This document shows positions 43,605 to 52,544 of a stretch of 55,466 bases of DNA, one piece after another. Every line of letters starts with the position of its first letter. Position 1 is the first letter of the stretch. The stretch is taken from contig CAZAKZ010000019.1 of NCBI GenBank assembly GCA_964485695.1, positions 1-55,466 on the forward strand, given 5' to 3'. Below the pieces are notes generated by a model that saw only the letters and a list, made by a program, of their open reading frames with translations, had not been told where the DNA came from and made no database searches. This DNA comes from CAZAKZ01 sp964485695. Lineage in GTDB: Bacteria > Planctomycetota > JAFGQW01. A program made the position numbers and the translations under genes.

Positions 43605-44138
43605 TCAACCGCGCAGTGTTTCAATTTCTTTCCTCAGTCTCCGCACCTCGGCCGCGGCCCGGACCCAGCCGAGGACGCCGAATACGCCGGCAATGATCCC
43701 GACGCCTAGGAGGACGGCCAGCCACCGGGGCAGGCTCCGGAGCTTCTCGTACCAGGTCATGGGAATGCCGCCCGCGCTGAAGAGGTCCCGCACCTTGCCG
43801 TCGAGCTGGAAGCCCTGGAGCACGAACCGGTTCTTGATCCGGTGGCCCGCGCCGTCGTCGATGACGAAGGCGTAGAAGTCCGGGCCGGGGGGAACGAAGA
43901 AGATGAAACCCCTGTCGTCGGTCTTGCCCTCGAAGACGGTGTTACCCTGGTTGTCCTTCACGGTGACGGCGGCGTTCACCATGGCCGTGCCGCCCTCGAA
44001 GAAGGCCCCGATGCGGATCCGCCGGTCCGCGGTGGTTTCCACGGAAAACTCCAGGCCGTGGGCCGGGGCGCGGCTCGCGAGGAAGAGGACGAGAAAAGCG
44101 GTAAGGGCGCCACAACCGGGTCGCATCCGTTGCTGCAT
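43605..44138 (-). CDS. Membrane-anchored CbiL/NikL-like component of the metal transporter
   Basis: The 177-residue protein has a signal peptide (ALTAFLVLFLASRAPA, about 11-26) followed by His-Gly at the predicted mature N terminus. A carboxypeptidase-regulatory-like beta domain comes next (AAVTVKDNQGNTVFEGKTDD, then GFIFFVPPGPDFYAFV), and a C-terminal membrane anchor (WLAVLLGVGIIAGVFGVLGW, about 140-159). This layout matches CbiL/NikL accessory subunits of Co/Ni ECF transporters, which replace CbiN/NikN. The cbiM stop codon overlaps this gene's Shine-Dalgarno sequence (TAGGAG), implying coupling. Confidence 0.75.
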   Translation of the reverse strand: MQQRMRPGCGALTAFLVLFLASRAPAHGLEFSVETTADRRIRIGAFFEGGTAMVNAAVTVKDNQGNTVFEGKTDDRGFIFFVPPGPDFYAFVIDDGAGHRIKNRFVLQGFQLDGKVRDLFSAGGIPMTWYEKLRSLPRWLAVLLGVGIIAGVFGVLGWVRAAAEVRRLRKEIETLRG

Positions 44139-44148
44139 TCTCTTTCTC

Positions 44149-44784
44149 CTACCTGTTGCCGTTTGAAGCGGTCATGAGTTCGGGAAACCGCCCGGCGAGG
44201 GTTCCGAGAACCAGCACCGTGACCACCCCCTCCACCACGCCCGTGCCCAGGTAGACCGGTGCCAGGACGGTGATCACCATGGGGTAGTCCACGGCGAGGA
44301 GCTCGGCCAGCGTCAGGATCGACATCCCCAGGATGCCGATGAATCCGGCGCCGAAGGCGGCAGCCGCCATCCTTCCCTTTCCGGGGTTCTCCCGATGCCC
44401 GCGAACCCATCTGAACCAGCCCAGGGCGAGGAGGGCGCCCAGCGACATGTTCACGGAATTGAGGCCGATGGCCGCTATGCCGCCGTGGCCGAACAGAAGG
44501 GCCTGGAGGCCGAAGGCGATGGGCGAGATCAGGAGCACCCGCCTTCCCAGGAGCACGCCGGCCAGGCCGTAGAGGCCGAGGTGAACCGAGGTGGCGGGTG
44601 GTACGGGTACGTGTACGGCCGAGGCCACGAACACGAACGCGGTGACCATGCCCGCCCGTCCGGTCTCGGACGTGGACATACTCCGGCTTCCGTAGGCCAG
44701 GCCCGCGGTGGCGAGGACGACGCCGGTCGCGACCAGGCCGATACCCACGGGGTTGTCGATGAGTACGGTATCGGGAAGATGCAT
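44149..44784 (-). CDS. cbiM: ECF transporter substrate-specific component (CbiM/NikM-like)
   Basis: The 211-residue membrane protein binds and imports the divalent metal. It begins MHLPD; the N-terminal Met-His of CbiM/NikM inserts into the metal site, so the start must be exact. A second metal-site region is VHVPVPPATSVHLGLYGLAG (about 58-77), followed by FGHGGIAAIGLNSVNMSLGA (about 99-118). It heads the M-L-Q-O operon. Cobalt and nickel transporters cannot be separated with certainty by eye; the nearby corrinoid operon favours cobalt. The 74-base gap upstream has no room for a cobalamin riboswitch. Confidence 0.85.
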   Translation of the reverse strand: MHLPDTVLIDNPVGIGLVATGVVLATAGLAYGSRSMSTSETGRAGMVTAFVFVASAVHVPVPPATSVHLGLYGLAGVLLGRRVLLISPIAFGLQALLFGHGGIAAIGLNSVNMSLGALLALGWFRWVRGHRENPGKGRMAAAAFGAGFIGILGMSILTLAELLAVDYPMVITVLAPVYLGTGVVEGVVTVLVLGTLAGRFPELMTASNGNR

Positions 44785-44858
44785 ACGATTTACATATTAG
44801 TAGTACCGGTTCCATGATAGAGGGGATATTCCTCCGCGTAAATGGGCCGGCCCTGGAT

Positions 44859-46352
44859 TCACCCTGCTTTTCGTTCCGGCCAGAGCAGGGGCCCGAACCT
44901 GGACCGGGTACGGGGCTCCGCAGGCTTCCACGCGCTCCACACCACCACGATGAGGAGGTTGGGCAGCAGGGCCCAGAATCCGAAATAGACGCCCCCGGGC
45001 GGGGTCCACAGGCCCGTCACCATGACCGCCAGGATGGCTAGGCTCACCAGGAGGCCGGCTCGAACGGCCTCGCGTCGCACCCGGGACCAGAAGATGCCGA
45101 GCACCAGGGCCGGAACCAGCTGGATCGGAAGGGCGTAGGCCTTCTTGATGAGGTTTACCAGGTCGTCCGGCACCCAGAAAGAGAGGGCCACGGACGCGGC
45201 CGTGAGGGGAAGGACGGAGGCGCGGGCCACCCGGGTGACGGTGCGGTCCGGGGCGTCGGGGCGGAGGCCCGCCTGGTAGACGTTCCGGGACAGGAGGGTC
45301 GCGGAGGTGAGGATCAGGGCCGAGGAGGTGGATACAGCGGCGGCCAGGCCGCCCGCGCCGACGGCGCCCGCGAACCAGTCGGGAAAGTTGCGGGTCAGGG
45401 TGACGAGCATGGCGTGGTCCTTGTTTGCCAGAGTGATGCCCTGATCCTTGCATACGAGATAGCAGGTGAATCCGACCAGGATCACCGGGAGGAGTCCCAG
45501 CTGGTAGAGGGGTAAGACGCAGGCGTTCCGCCGGACGATCCTTTCGCTCCGGGCGGTGAACGTGGCCTGGAACACGTGGGGCCACATCCAGAATCCGAGG
45601 CCCAGGCACAGGGCGGTGGTGGAGTAGACCATGAGGCCCATGTTCCCTCCGACTCCCTCCAGTGTCAGGTGACCCGGGCTCACGGCCTTGAGCTTCTCGA
45701 ACATGGGGCCGATGCCGCCGAAGAAGCTGTAGGTGAACACGAGGCCCACCGTCACCATGCCTGCCAGCATCACCACGGCCTGCAGGAGATTGGTCCAGCC
45801 CACGCCTCGGATGCCGCTCACCGTGACGAACACCACGATAAGGCTGAAGGCGATGACGCGGGCCGCTCCCGTTGAGATGGCCCCCTCCGAGGCGAGCTCC
45901 ACGATGATGCCGGCGCCCGTGATCTGGAGCTGCAGGTAGAGGAGGGTGGCCACGAGCCCCATGACCGCCACCAGGATGCCGAGGCCGCGGCTCTCGTACC
46001 GGTCGGCCATGAAGTCGGGCTGGGTCAGGTAGCCCAGGCGCTTGCCGAGGCGATTGATGCGCGGTCCGAGAAAGAAGTAGATGCCGAAGGCGATGGAGCC
46101 GTAGGCGACGGAAAAGTAGATGGGCGCCCCCAGGGCATAGGCCCAGCCGGCCAGGCCGAGGAAGGCGAAGGCGCTGTAGATCTCGGCGGCCATCAGCACG
46201 TACATGAGCACGGCGCCGAACTTCCGGCCGCCCACCATGAACTCGTCCCGGGCGGCCCGGTCGGTCATGCGCCGGCGGCGGATCCCGGCCGCCACACCCA
46301 CCACGGTGGTGAGGAGCAGCCAACCGAAGATGATGGCTAGGACCACGGTCAT
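44859..46352 (-). CDS. Sodium:solute symporter (SSS family)
   Basis: The 497-residue membrane protein has about 13 hydrophobic segments and the SSS hallmarks: DEFMVGGRKFG (about 36), AEIYSAFAFLGLAG (about 55) and SGIRGVGWTNLLQAVVM (about 178-194), with a helical AAVSTSSALILTSATLLSRN (about 339-358). SSS transporters couple sodium entry to uptake of sugars, organic acids, vitamins or amino acids. The pairing with a DUF3311 gene (ATGA overlap) is typical of monocarboxylate or acetate-type symporters of the PanF/MctP branch. The substrate is unknown. Confidence 0.87.
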   Translation of the reverse strand: MTVVLAIIFGWLLLTTVVGVAAGIRRRRMTDRAARDEFMVGGRKFGAVLMYVLMAAEIYSAFAFLGLAGWAYALGAPIYFSVAYGSIAFGIYFFLGPRINRLGKRLGYLTQPDFMADRYESRGLGILVAVMGLVATLLYLQLQITGAGIIVELASEGAISTGAARVIAFSLIVVFVTVSGIRGVGWTNLLQAVVMLAGMVTVGLVFTYSFFGGIGPMFEKLKAVSPGHLTLEGVGGNMGLMVYSTTALCLGLGFWMWPHVFQATFTARSERIVRRNACVLPLYQLGLLPVILVGFTCYLVCKDQGITLANKDHAMLVTLTRNFPDWFAGAVGAGGLAAAVSTSSALILTSATLLSRNVYQAGLRPDAPDRTVTRVARASVLPLTAASVALSFWVPDDLVNLIKKAYALPIQLVPALVLGIFWSRVRREAVRAGLLVSLAILAVMVTGLWTPPGGVYFGFWALLPNLLIVVVWSAWKPAEPRTRSRFGPLLWPERKAG

Positions 46353-46600
46353 GGCTGTTGCCCTCCGGCCTCGTCCTCCGCCGCCTTCTCGTCGGGAAAT
46401 CCGTCGTGCATCGACACGTGGCGATAGGCGATCAGGAGGACTGCGGCCGTGACCAGGACCATGAAGGCCAGCCAGAGAAAGTTCAGCGGCAGGCCCAGGA
46501 TGAACGGCTCGGGCTTACCCGTGACGAGGGTGGCGGGAGGAAGGAATCCGGCCGCGATGATACCAAGGGCCAGCAGGGCGCGTTTTTCGGCTCGGGTCAT
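46349..46600 (-). CDS. DUF3311-type small membrane protein, symporter partner
   Basis: This 83-residue protein has two membrane spans (LLALGIIAAGFLPPA and FLWLAFMVLVTAAVLLIAYR) and a charged tail. DUF3311 proteins are regularly encoded just upstream of SSS symporters and probably form a small subunit. Its stop overlaps the symporter start by four bases. Confidence 0.75.
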   Translation of the reverse strand: MTRAEKRALLALGIIAAGFLPPATLVTGKPEPFILGLPLNFLWLAFMVLVTAAVLLIAYRHVSMHDGFPDEKAAEDEAGGQQP

Positions 46601-46742
46601 GGACCGGCATTCCTGGTTCGAGGGAGGATCGGGATTCTCGCAAGGAGACGGGGGATCCGCAAGGGGACTCGGATTTTACTTTGTGATGCAAAGTCTTACG
46701 AATACCATGAGTGGATCGTACACCACTCGCTGGAGAGGGACC

Positions 46743-49700
46743 ATGCGTACAATAACAACCTGGCTGCTACTGGCCCTGCTGGCCGGCGCCGCTTCGGCGC
46801 AGCCCCGCAGAACCATGGACTTCAAACCGGGCCGCCTCGAGCTGCCCCTCACCCTGTCCGAGCGCAGCGGTGTGGATCGCACCGGCGTGGTGGTGACCTC
46901 GGGCGTGCCCTTCCCGCTCGGCTTCCTGAAGGATCCCGGGCGCCTCGTCGTCCTGGATCGCACCGGCCGTCCGGTGCCTTCCCAGGTGTCGGTGATGAGT
47001 CGCTGGTGGAAACCGGCCCACGACGACTCGGTGCGCTGGGCCCGGATCAGCTTCCTTGCCGACGTGGAGGCGAGCCGGTACGCGAAGTACACCCTCGTGG
47101 ATCGGGCCGTGAAGAAGGACAAGGTGCCCGGGACACCGTTCCCCCGGGCCTCCCTCGAGGACAAGGGAGACGACCTGGTGGTGGACACGACAGCGGCGCG
47201 GTTCACCGTACCGAAGAAAGGCGCCGTCCTCATCCGTCGCGCCGAGGTGGGCGGCGTGAACCTCCTTGGCACCGACGGGGTGCGGGTTCTCCTCACGGGG
47301 GGAGACTGGCCCAACATGGGGATGAAGACCGGAGCCCTCCACTTTGCCCACCACCCGACGGTGGACATCGAGGAACAAGGCCCCGTGCGCGTGGTCCTGG
47401 CCGTCCACGGTACCTTCCGGGGCAAGGACCCCGGGGCGTGCAAGGGCGACATGTACGACTTCACAGTGCGCCTCTACTTTCACGTCGGAAGTGCGCGAGT
47501 GCGGGTGGTGCACACACTCAGAAACGGCCGCGTCGGCGCAGATCTGCACGTCTGGCCCGTGGAAGACCTCTCCCTCATGGCTCACCTCCAGACCGGCGAG
47601 GAGGCCGGCGCCCTGTTGCTGGGAGAACGCGAGCCCGTGGCCGTGGACCTGGCAAAGGCGCAGAGCGCCTCCCTGTACCAGGATTCCTCCGGGGGGCCGC
47701 AATGGAAGTCCCTCCGGCCCGGCACGTACGCGGCCTGGCTCTCCCCGTACACCCGGACCCCGCAGGAGGGGAACCCCCAAAAGGTCGCCTACTCGGTGAA
47801 GGGCGTGAGCTTTTCCGGGTTCGAGGTCCGGGCCGACGACAAGGTGCTGGAGCGCGGGAGCCGGGCCCGGGGCGTCCTGGATGTCTCGGGTATCCGCGGC
47901 GGACTCCGGGTGTCTCAGCGGCACTTCCGGGAACGCTATCCCGGCGTCATGACCGCGTCCCGGGCCGCCGTCCGGGTGGGCCTGTGGCCGGGCGAGTTCG
48001 ACGGGGCGCTGTTTCTCGAGCCCGGCCAGCGGTTCACCCGGGATCTGCTCCTGGATTTCCACGCGGGACCGGCCTCGAAGGAGGCCATGGTCCGGACCTA
48101 CAAGGTCCATTCGCACCGGCTCCTGTTCACGGCACCCGCGGCATGGTACGTCCGAACCGGAGCGTGGGATGCGGGCCTGGCCGAGACGGGCCGCCGCGGG
48201 TCCCGCGGCGGGCCCCGGGCAGGTCTCCGCGGCCTGAACACGGCGGCGCTGGACGGCATCGACGTGGGGTGGGACTGGTTCGGCTGGATCAAGGGGTGGA
48301 ATCCGGGCGGGGCGCACTGGAACCAGAGCACCTGCTTCGCCGAGTGGCTTCTCTGGGAGGACCGCACCGCCTTTGATATCGCCGAGGCCCGGACCCTCTG
48401 GGCCGCGGACGCGACGCCGCTCCACTTCGAAGAGTGCGACCTCGCCCGGTGGTGGCGGGCCATGCAGGTCATGAAGGACTGGCAGTGGCGCCACCACGGC
48501 ATCACCCTCAGGACGTTTCCCGGCTTTTACAAGCGTGCCGTGTGGGGCAATCCCGATGACGGCCACATGGGCATGTTCATGTGGTTCGAGTATTATTACC
48601 TCACCGGAGACCGCCTCGTGCGGGAATCGTGCGAGGCGCTGGGGCGGCGGTCCATGGCCTACCTGTGGCGCTGGCTCCACGACGACACGCGCACGGGCGG
48701 TCCGGGGGGAAGACCCGTCCCCTGGTGCCGGAAGCGGGATCCGGACGATCCCACGTTCCGGCTCCACAGTCGCTACACGGGCTGGCCCCTCTACAACCTT
48801 TTGCTGCACTACCAGCTCACCGGCGATGCTGCTCTCGCCGACGCCGGGGCCCGCATCACGGCCGGCCTCCGGAACACCGCGCGGTGGTCGCCCATCGGCT
48901 TTCTCACCACCCGGATCAACAAGGCCGGGGACAAGAGCGTCTACGGCAACCAGCTGGCCACCGGGCCGACGCCCACCGATTCGGCCAGCCAGTGTTACGC
49001 CAACTTCCAGATCGGGGTGATTGCCACGGGCCTGGTGCAACACTACCGGGAGACCCTGGACGAGGAGGCCCTCGACGCCCTGGTGGGCATCGCCGACTTC
49101 TTCACCCACCACAGCCTCATCCGTGACCGTGGCGGCCGCATGTTCGGCTGGCCGTACGTGTTCTGCGACTACTGGGGGCCCTACACCCTGGGGGACTTCG
49201 ACAAACAGAGGCGGCCCAACTGGCTCAACCAGAACTTCCGGGTGGTCCAGCCCCTGGGCTGGATCTACCTCTATACGGGCCGGTCGGATTACCTCGAGGT
49301 GCTTCGTGCCGGACTCTCCCGCATGCGCGGCACGGACCTGAGGGTGCCGGCGGCGATCATGGCCGGGACGATCCGGCGGGAGGACCGGACGCCGCCGGCC
49401 GCCGTGGCCGACTTGAAGGTGGAGGCGACGGCGGGAGGTGCGGTACGCCTGACCTGGACCGCGCCCGGCGATGACGGCGACGAGGGGACGGCCGCGCGAT
49501 ACCAGGTCAAGCGATCCAGGAGCCCCATCGTGGAGCGCGTCGCGGGGTGGCCCGACCGGACCGAGCCGCTGCCGCAGAACGCGGCCGAGTGGGAGGATCG
49601 GGCCCGGGCCTTCAATGCCCGGCAGCGCGCCTTCTGGAGCACCCTCAACCTGAAGGGAGAGCCCAAGCCCTCGAAGGCGGGGACCCGGGAGTCGTTGGAG

Positions 49701-49805
49701 GTGAAGGGCCTGGAGGCGGGAATCTGGTACCTCGCCCTGAAGACCTGGGACGACGGCCCCAACATGAGTCCTCTTTCCAATATCGTGCGCGTTGAAGTCA
49801 AATGA
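46743..49805 (+). CDS. Secreted PL26/YetA-like exo-rhamnogalacturonan lyase family protein
   Basis: The 1020-residue product has a signal peptide (TTWLLLALLAGAASA, about 5-19). An N-terminal beta domain of the PcRGLX/YetA family follows (LTLSERSGVDRTG, VTSGVPFPLGFLKDP and SVMSRWW with DDSVRWARISF). A long helical toroid-like domain comes next (about 480-860, for example DWQWRHHGITLRTFPGFYK and HMGMFMWFEYYYL). It ends with a fibronectin type III-like domain (about 878-1020: PPAAVADLKVEA, TAGGAVRLTWTAPGDDG, SPLSNIVRVEVK). Relatives include the exo-acting rhamnogalacturonan lyase PL26, which works on the pectin RG-I backbone. ATG 46743 has GGAGAGGG nearby and starts the signal peptide; the open frame upstream to 46449 is chance. 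Substrate is inferred from family. Confidence 0.8.
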   Translation: MRTITTWLLLALLAGAASAQPRRTMDFKPGRLELPLTLSERSGVDRTGVVVTSGVPFPLGFLKDPGRLVVLDRTGRPVPSQVSVMSRWWKPAHDDSVRWARISFLADVEASRYAKYTLVDRAVKKDKVPGTPFPRASLEDKGDDLVVDTTAARFTVPKKGAVLIRRAEVGGVNLLGTDGVRVLLTGGDWPNMGMKTGALHFAHHPTVDIEEQGPVRVVLAVHGTFRGKDPGACKGDMYDFTVRLYFHVGSARVRVVHTLRNGRVGADLHVWPVEDLSLMAHLQTGEEAGALLLGEREPVAVDLAKAQSASLYQDSSGGPQWKSLRPGTYAAWLSPYTRTPQEGNPQKVAYSVKGVSFSGFEVRADDKVLERGSRARGVLDVSGIRGGLRVSQRHFRERYPGVMTASRAAVRVGLWPGEFDGALFLEPGQRFTRDLLLDFHAGPASKEAMVRTYKVHSHRLLFTAPAAWYVRTGAWDAGLAETGRRGSRGGPRAGLRGLNTAALDGIDVGWDWFGWIKGWNPGGAHWNQSTCFAEWLLWEDRTAFDIAEARTLWAADATPLHFEECDLARWWRAMQVMKDWQWRHHGITLRTFPGFYKRAVWGNPDDGHMGMFMWFEYYYLTGDRLVRESCEALGRRSMAYLWRWLHDDTRTGGPGGRPVPWCRKRDPDDPTFRLHSRYTGWPLYNLLLHYQLTGDAALADAGARITAGLRNTARWSPIGFLTTRINKAGDKSVYGNQLATGPTPTDSASQCYANFQIGVIATGLVQHYRETLDEEALDALVGIADFFTHHSLIRDRGGRMFGWPYVFCDYWGPYTLGDFDKQRRPNWLNQNFRVVQPLGWIYLYTGRSDYLEVLRAGLSRMRGTDLRVPAAIMAGTIRREDRTPPAAVADLKVEATAGGAVRLTWTAPGDDGDEGTAARYQVKRSRSPIVERVAGWPDRTEPLPQNAAEWEDRARAFNARQRAFWSTLNLKGEPKPSKAGTRESLEVKGLEAGIWYLALKTWDDGPNMSPLSNIVRVEVK

Positions 49806-49849
49806 CCCGGCTCCCCCGATCCCATCTGTCACGAGGTGCGATATAATCG

Positions 49850-51517
49850 ATGGCCATGGAAACGAACGATCGAGTTCCTGAAACCGGAAACAGCGAGGCC
49901 TCGAAGCCGGCCGGACGGGCCTGGGTGGTCCTTCTGGTCCTGCTGATCCTGTGCGCCGGCACCGCCCTGCGCATGAAGGATTTCCGGCAACCCTGGAAGA
50001 CCACGGATCCCTCCCTCGACTCCTCCCTGGGTCTCAAGGGATTCGGCGGCGCTCTCTACAGCAACATCGCCCGGAACCACGTGCGATACGGCTACCAGAA
50101 AACCCGCGGCGCCATGGTCACCTGCGGCGGCCAGAGGCACGTGGAAGAGCTGGTCAACCACCGCTACCTGAACCATCCGCCGCTCATCGGCATCCTTCTG
50201 TCCTTCAGCTTCCACCTCTTTGACGTTCACGAGTGGAGCGCCCGGCTGGTGCCGCTGGTGTTCTCGGCGCTGAGCCTCCTGATGATGTTCGTGGTGTGCC
50301 GGCTGGTGGCAGGCACGGGGCCGGCGCTCATCGCCTGCGCTCTCATGGCGGCCATGCCCATGGCCGTCTACTACGGCACCTTCGTGGAGGTCCAGAGCTT
50401 CCAGGTCATGTTCACGTCGCTGGTGATCTTCTGGTTCTACTGGAAGTGGCACCTGTCCCGGCGAAGGCTACTCCTCTGGGGGTTCCTTGCCGTCTTCTTT
50501 CTGGGCGCGTTCATGGACTGGCCCGTCTACCTCCTGGCCTTCGGGCTGTTCCTGCACCACCTCCTCGCCCCCGGGGAGCGGGGTCGATCTCCGGGCATCT
50601 GGTTTTGGCTGCCGGCTGCGGTGTTCCTCGCCTTTGGTCTGAACGTGGTCTTCGTCTACCTGATGTCGGGCCGGAACGTCGGTAGCCTTGCTCATGCCTG
50701 GAGTGTGGAAACGGGGATCAGCCAGGGGATTGTGGACATGTTCCGCACCGGCGAGTGGATCATGTGGCCAAAGGCCCTGAAGGGATTCTTCCTCAGGATG
50801 TATACCCTTCCCCTGCTGCTCTTCACCGCGGCGTACATGCTGCGCGCCCTCCTCGGCCTCGTGTTCCGGAAGCCGCCGGTGGGCGGGGGATTGGTATTCG
50901 CCTACTTCTGCATGGGTGCGGGGTACGTGATCCTGTTTCCGTACGGCAGTACCATCCACGAGTACTGGTCCATGTATCTCGTTCCGGTGTTTGCGGCGGG
51001 GACAGCGTTCATTCTCTGGGAGGTGACGGGCCTGATCACGCACCGGATTCCCAGGCAGTGGATCGTGGACGTTACGGTCACCATTCTCGTCCTCTCGCTC
51101 GGGATCCAGGCGTGGAACCGTTTCACGCCCGGCATCGAGTACAAGACGTCCTATTACGTTCAGGCCGGTAAAGCGCTACGCGCCCTGACCGGGCCGGAGG
51201 ATACGGTTGCGATCCTGGGAAACCACACCGAGACGGTTTTCTACGCCTACTACAGCGACCGCACCATCAACCTGCTGAAGGTGGAGGATCTTCTCGCAAA
51301 GCCGGAGGCGGCGGACAGGATCGAGGGCCGGTACGTGGCTATCCCCAGGGACCTCCGCGCCCATCCCCTCCGGAAGGCCCTGTTGTCGTACGAGGTGGTC
51401 CGGGACCGGCTCCGTGGGAAGATGTCCGCTGTCAGCCCGCCCGTCAATGCAGGGCCGCTCGTGCTCTTCAGGAATCCCTGGACCAAGCCGGAATCCGTCA
51501 CTCCGCCTTCTCGCTGA
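49850..51517 (+). CDS. GT39/ArnT-like membrane glycosyltransferase
   Basis: The 555-residue protein has roughly ten to twelve membrane spans. It shows the early acidic loop pattern of GT-C enzymes: TTDPSLDSSL, then the HPPLIGILLSFSFHLFD segment (about 104-120), in the style of dolichyl/undecaprenyl-phosphate-dependent glycosyltransferases. These transfer a sugar from a lipid carrier to protein or lipid A on the outer face. A perfect TATAAT (49842-49847) lies so close to the ATGs (49850 and 49856) that the mRNA may be leaderless. The 3' end overlaps the convergent methyltransferase gene by 20 bases. Confidence 0.75.
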   Translation: MAMETNDRVPETGNSEASKPAGRAWVVLLVLLILCAGTALRMKDFRQPWKTTDPSLDSSLGLKGFGGALYSNIARNHVRYGYQKTRGAMVTCGGQRHVEELVNHRYLNHPPLIGILLSFSFHLFDVHEWSARLVPLVFSALSLLMMFVVCRLVAGTGPALIACALMAAMPMAVYYGTFVEVQSFQVMFTSLVIFWFYWKWHLSRRRLLLWGFLAVFFLGAFMDWPVYLLAFGLFLHHLLAPGERGRSPGIWFWLPAAVFLAFGLNVVFVYLMSGRNVGSLAHAWSVETGISQGIVDMFRTGEWIMWPKALKGFFLRMYTLPLLLFTAAYMLRALLGLVFRKPPVGGGLVFAYFCMGAGYVILFPYGSTIHEYWSMYLVPVFAAGTAFILWEVTGLITHRIPRQWIVDVTVTILVLSLGIQAWNRFTPGIEYKTSYYVQAGKALRALTGPEDTVAILGNHTETVFYAYYSDRTINLLKVEDLLAKPEAADRIEGRYVAIPRDLRAHPLRKALLSYEVVRDRLRGKMSAVSPPVNAGPLVLFRNPWTKPESVTPPSR

Positions 51518-52544
51518 GGAGGAGGCTCTCCTTTGACACGGAGTTGCCCGAGAGGGCGTACTTGTATTTCCCGAGGGACAGGACCTCCGTCTTCCGGCCC
51601 CTGGCCTCCAGGAGTTCCTTCAGCTCGGGGATCGCGGGGATGCCGTCGCTTCGGTAGGAGATGACCAGGTGGCTCCGATCGAATCGGGCGAAGAGTCTCG
51701 AGAAGGCGGCGTGAATGCAGCGGCGGTCGCACCATTCGGACCGGGGATGGCGGAGCGGCCGGTGCTTCTTCGCCTCGTCGAGGCGGCCTTCCCACTCCGG
51801 GTAGAGGCAGAGTCCCTCCAGGAAGTGGTAGAAGTCGAGGTAGTCCACGCCGACACCGCGGCCGTTCATGTACGGGGTGTCGATGTAGACGAGGTCGAAA
51901 TCCGTGCGCGGGAACGCGGCGGCGTCGTGGCGGGTCGCAGTGTTCCGGCGGCCGTTGGAGAACACCGCCCGGTTCGCCTGGTCCACGAACCGCAGGAAGT
52001 GGTCGGGAAAGGGAGTGTCCCACGTCACCTTGTTGCCGAAGGTGCGCTTCACCGACCGGAGTCGCATGTCGAGGTTGGCGCGGTGAAACAGGTTGTAGGG
52101 GCGCTTCACGAGACATGCCTGGAACAGGGCGAACAGAGCGATGGCTTTCCGGTACCGGCCCTTCATGCGGTGGATATTCTGGCAGGTGACGTCGATCCAG
52201 CGATTCTCCTCCGGCGTGAAGAAGATGCCCTTGAAGCAGCGGGAAACCACGTCCTGGTACCCGGCGCCGGCTTGCGGCTCGAACAGCCCTGTTGCCGCCT
52301 CCAGGGGCAGTGTGGTCCGGCCGTTCTCGATGAGAGCCTTGCCGACGATCTGGTTGAAGCGGAAACAGTCGTTGTAGGTGACCTTCTTCCCCCGGGATTT
52401 CATCAGGAAGGAGACGGCGCCCGTGCCGCCGAAGGCGTCGAGGACCGTGTCGAACGCCAGGTGCCGGACGGCCTGGAAAATGGCGCCGGCCAGCTTGCGC
52501 TTGCTTCCCTGGTAGCGGGTGGCCGGGAACTGCGGTTCATTCAT
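51498..52544 (-). CDS. D12-class adenine-specific DNA methyltransferase (orphan)
   Basis: The 348-residue enzyme methylates adenine N6 in DNA using SAM. Motif X (TRYQGSKRKLAG, about 8-19), motif I (LDAFGGTGAVSFL, about 36) and motif IV are in the Dam/D12 order. The catalytic tetrad is DTPY (LVYIDTPYMN, about 219) in place of DPPY. No restriction endonuclease gene is adjacent, so it is an orphan, with a possible role in regulation or replication timing. The start ATG overlaps the stop of the HAD phosphatase gene (ATGA at 52541-52544). The open frame continues upstream to 53285, but that part is a shadow of the HAD gene. Target sequence unknown. Confidence 0.85.
   Translation of the reverse strand: MNEPQFPATRYQGSKRKLAGAIFQAVRHLAFDTVLDAFGGTGAVSFLMKSRGKKVTYNDCFRFNQIVGKALIENGRTTLPLEAATGLFEPQAGAGYQDVVSRCFKGIFFTPEENRWIDVTCQNIHRMKGRYRKAIALFALFQACLVKRPYNLFHRANLDMRLRSVKRTFGNKVTWDTPFPDHFLRFVDQANRAVFSNGRRNTATRHDAAAFPRTDFDLVYIDTPYMNGRGVGVDYLDFYHFLEGLCLYPEWEGRLDEAKKHRPLRHPRSEWCDRRCIHAAFSRLFARFDRSHLVISYRSDGIPAIPELKELLEARGRKTEVLSLGKYKYALSGNSVSKESLLLSEKAE

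Noticed and set aside
46449..46742. 98-codon upstream extension of the lyase frame
   Set aside because: It overlaps the DUF3311 gene on the other strand; the signal peptide and ribosome binding site mark ATG 46743.
51498..52544. Restriction-modification system
   Set aside because: No endonuclease or specificity gene nearby; the methyltransferase is treated as an orphan.
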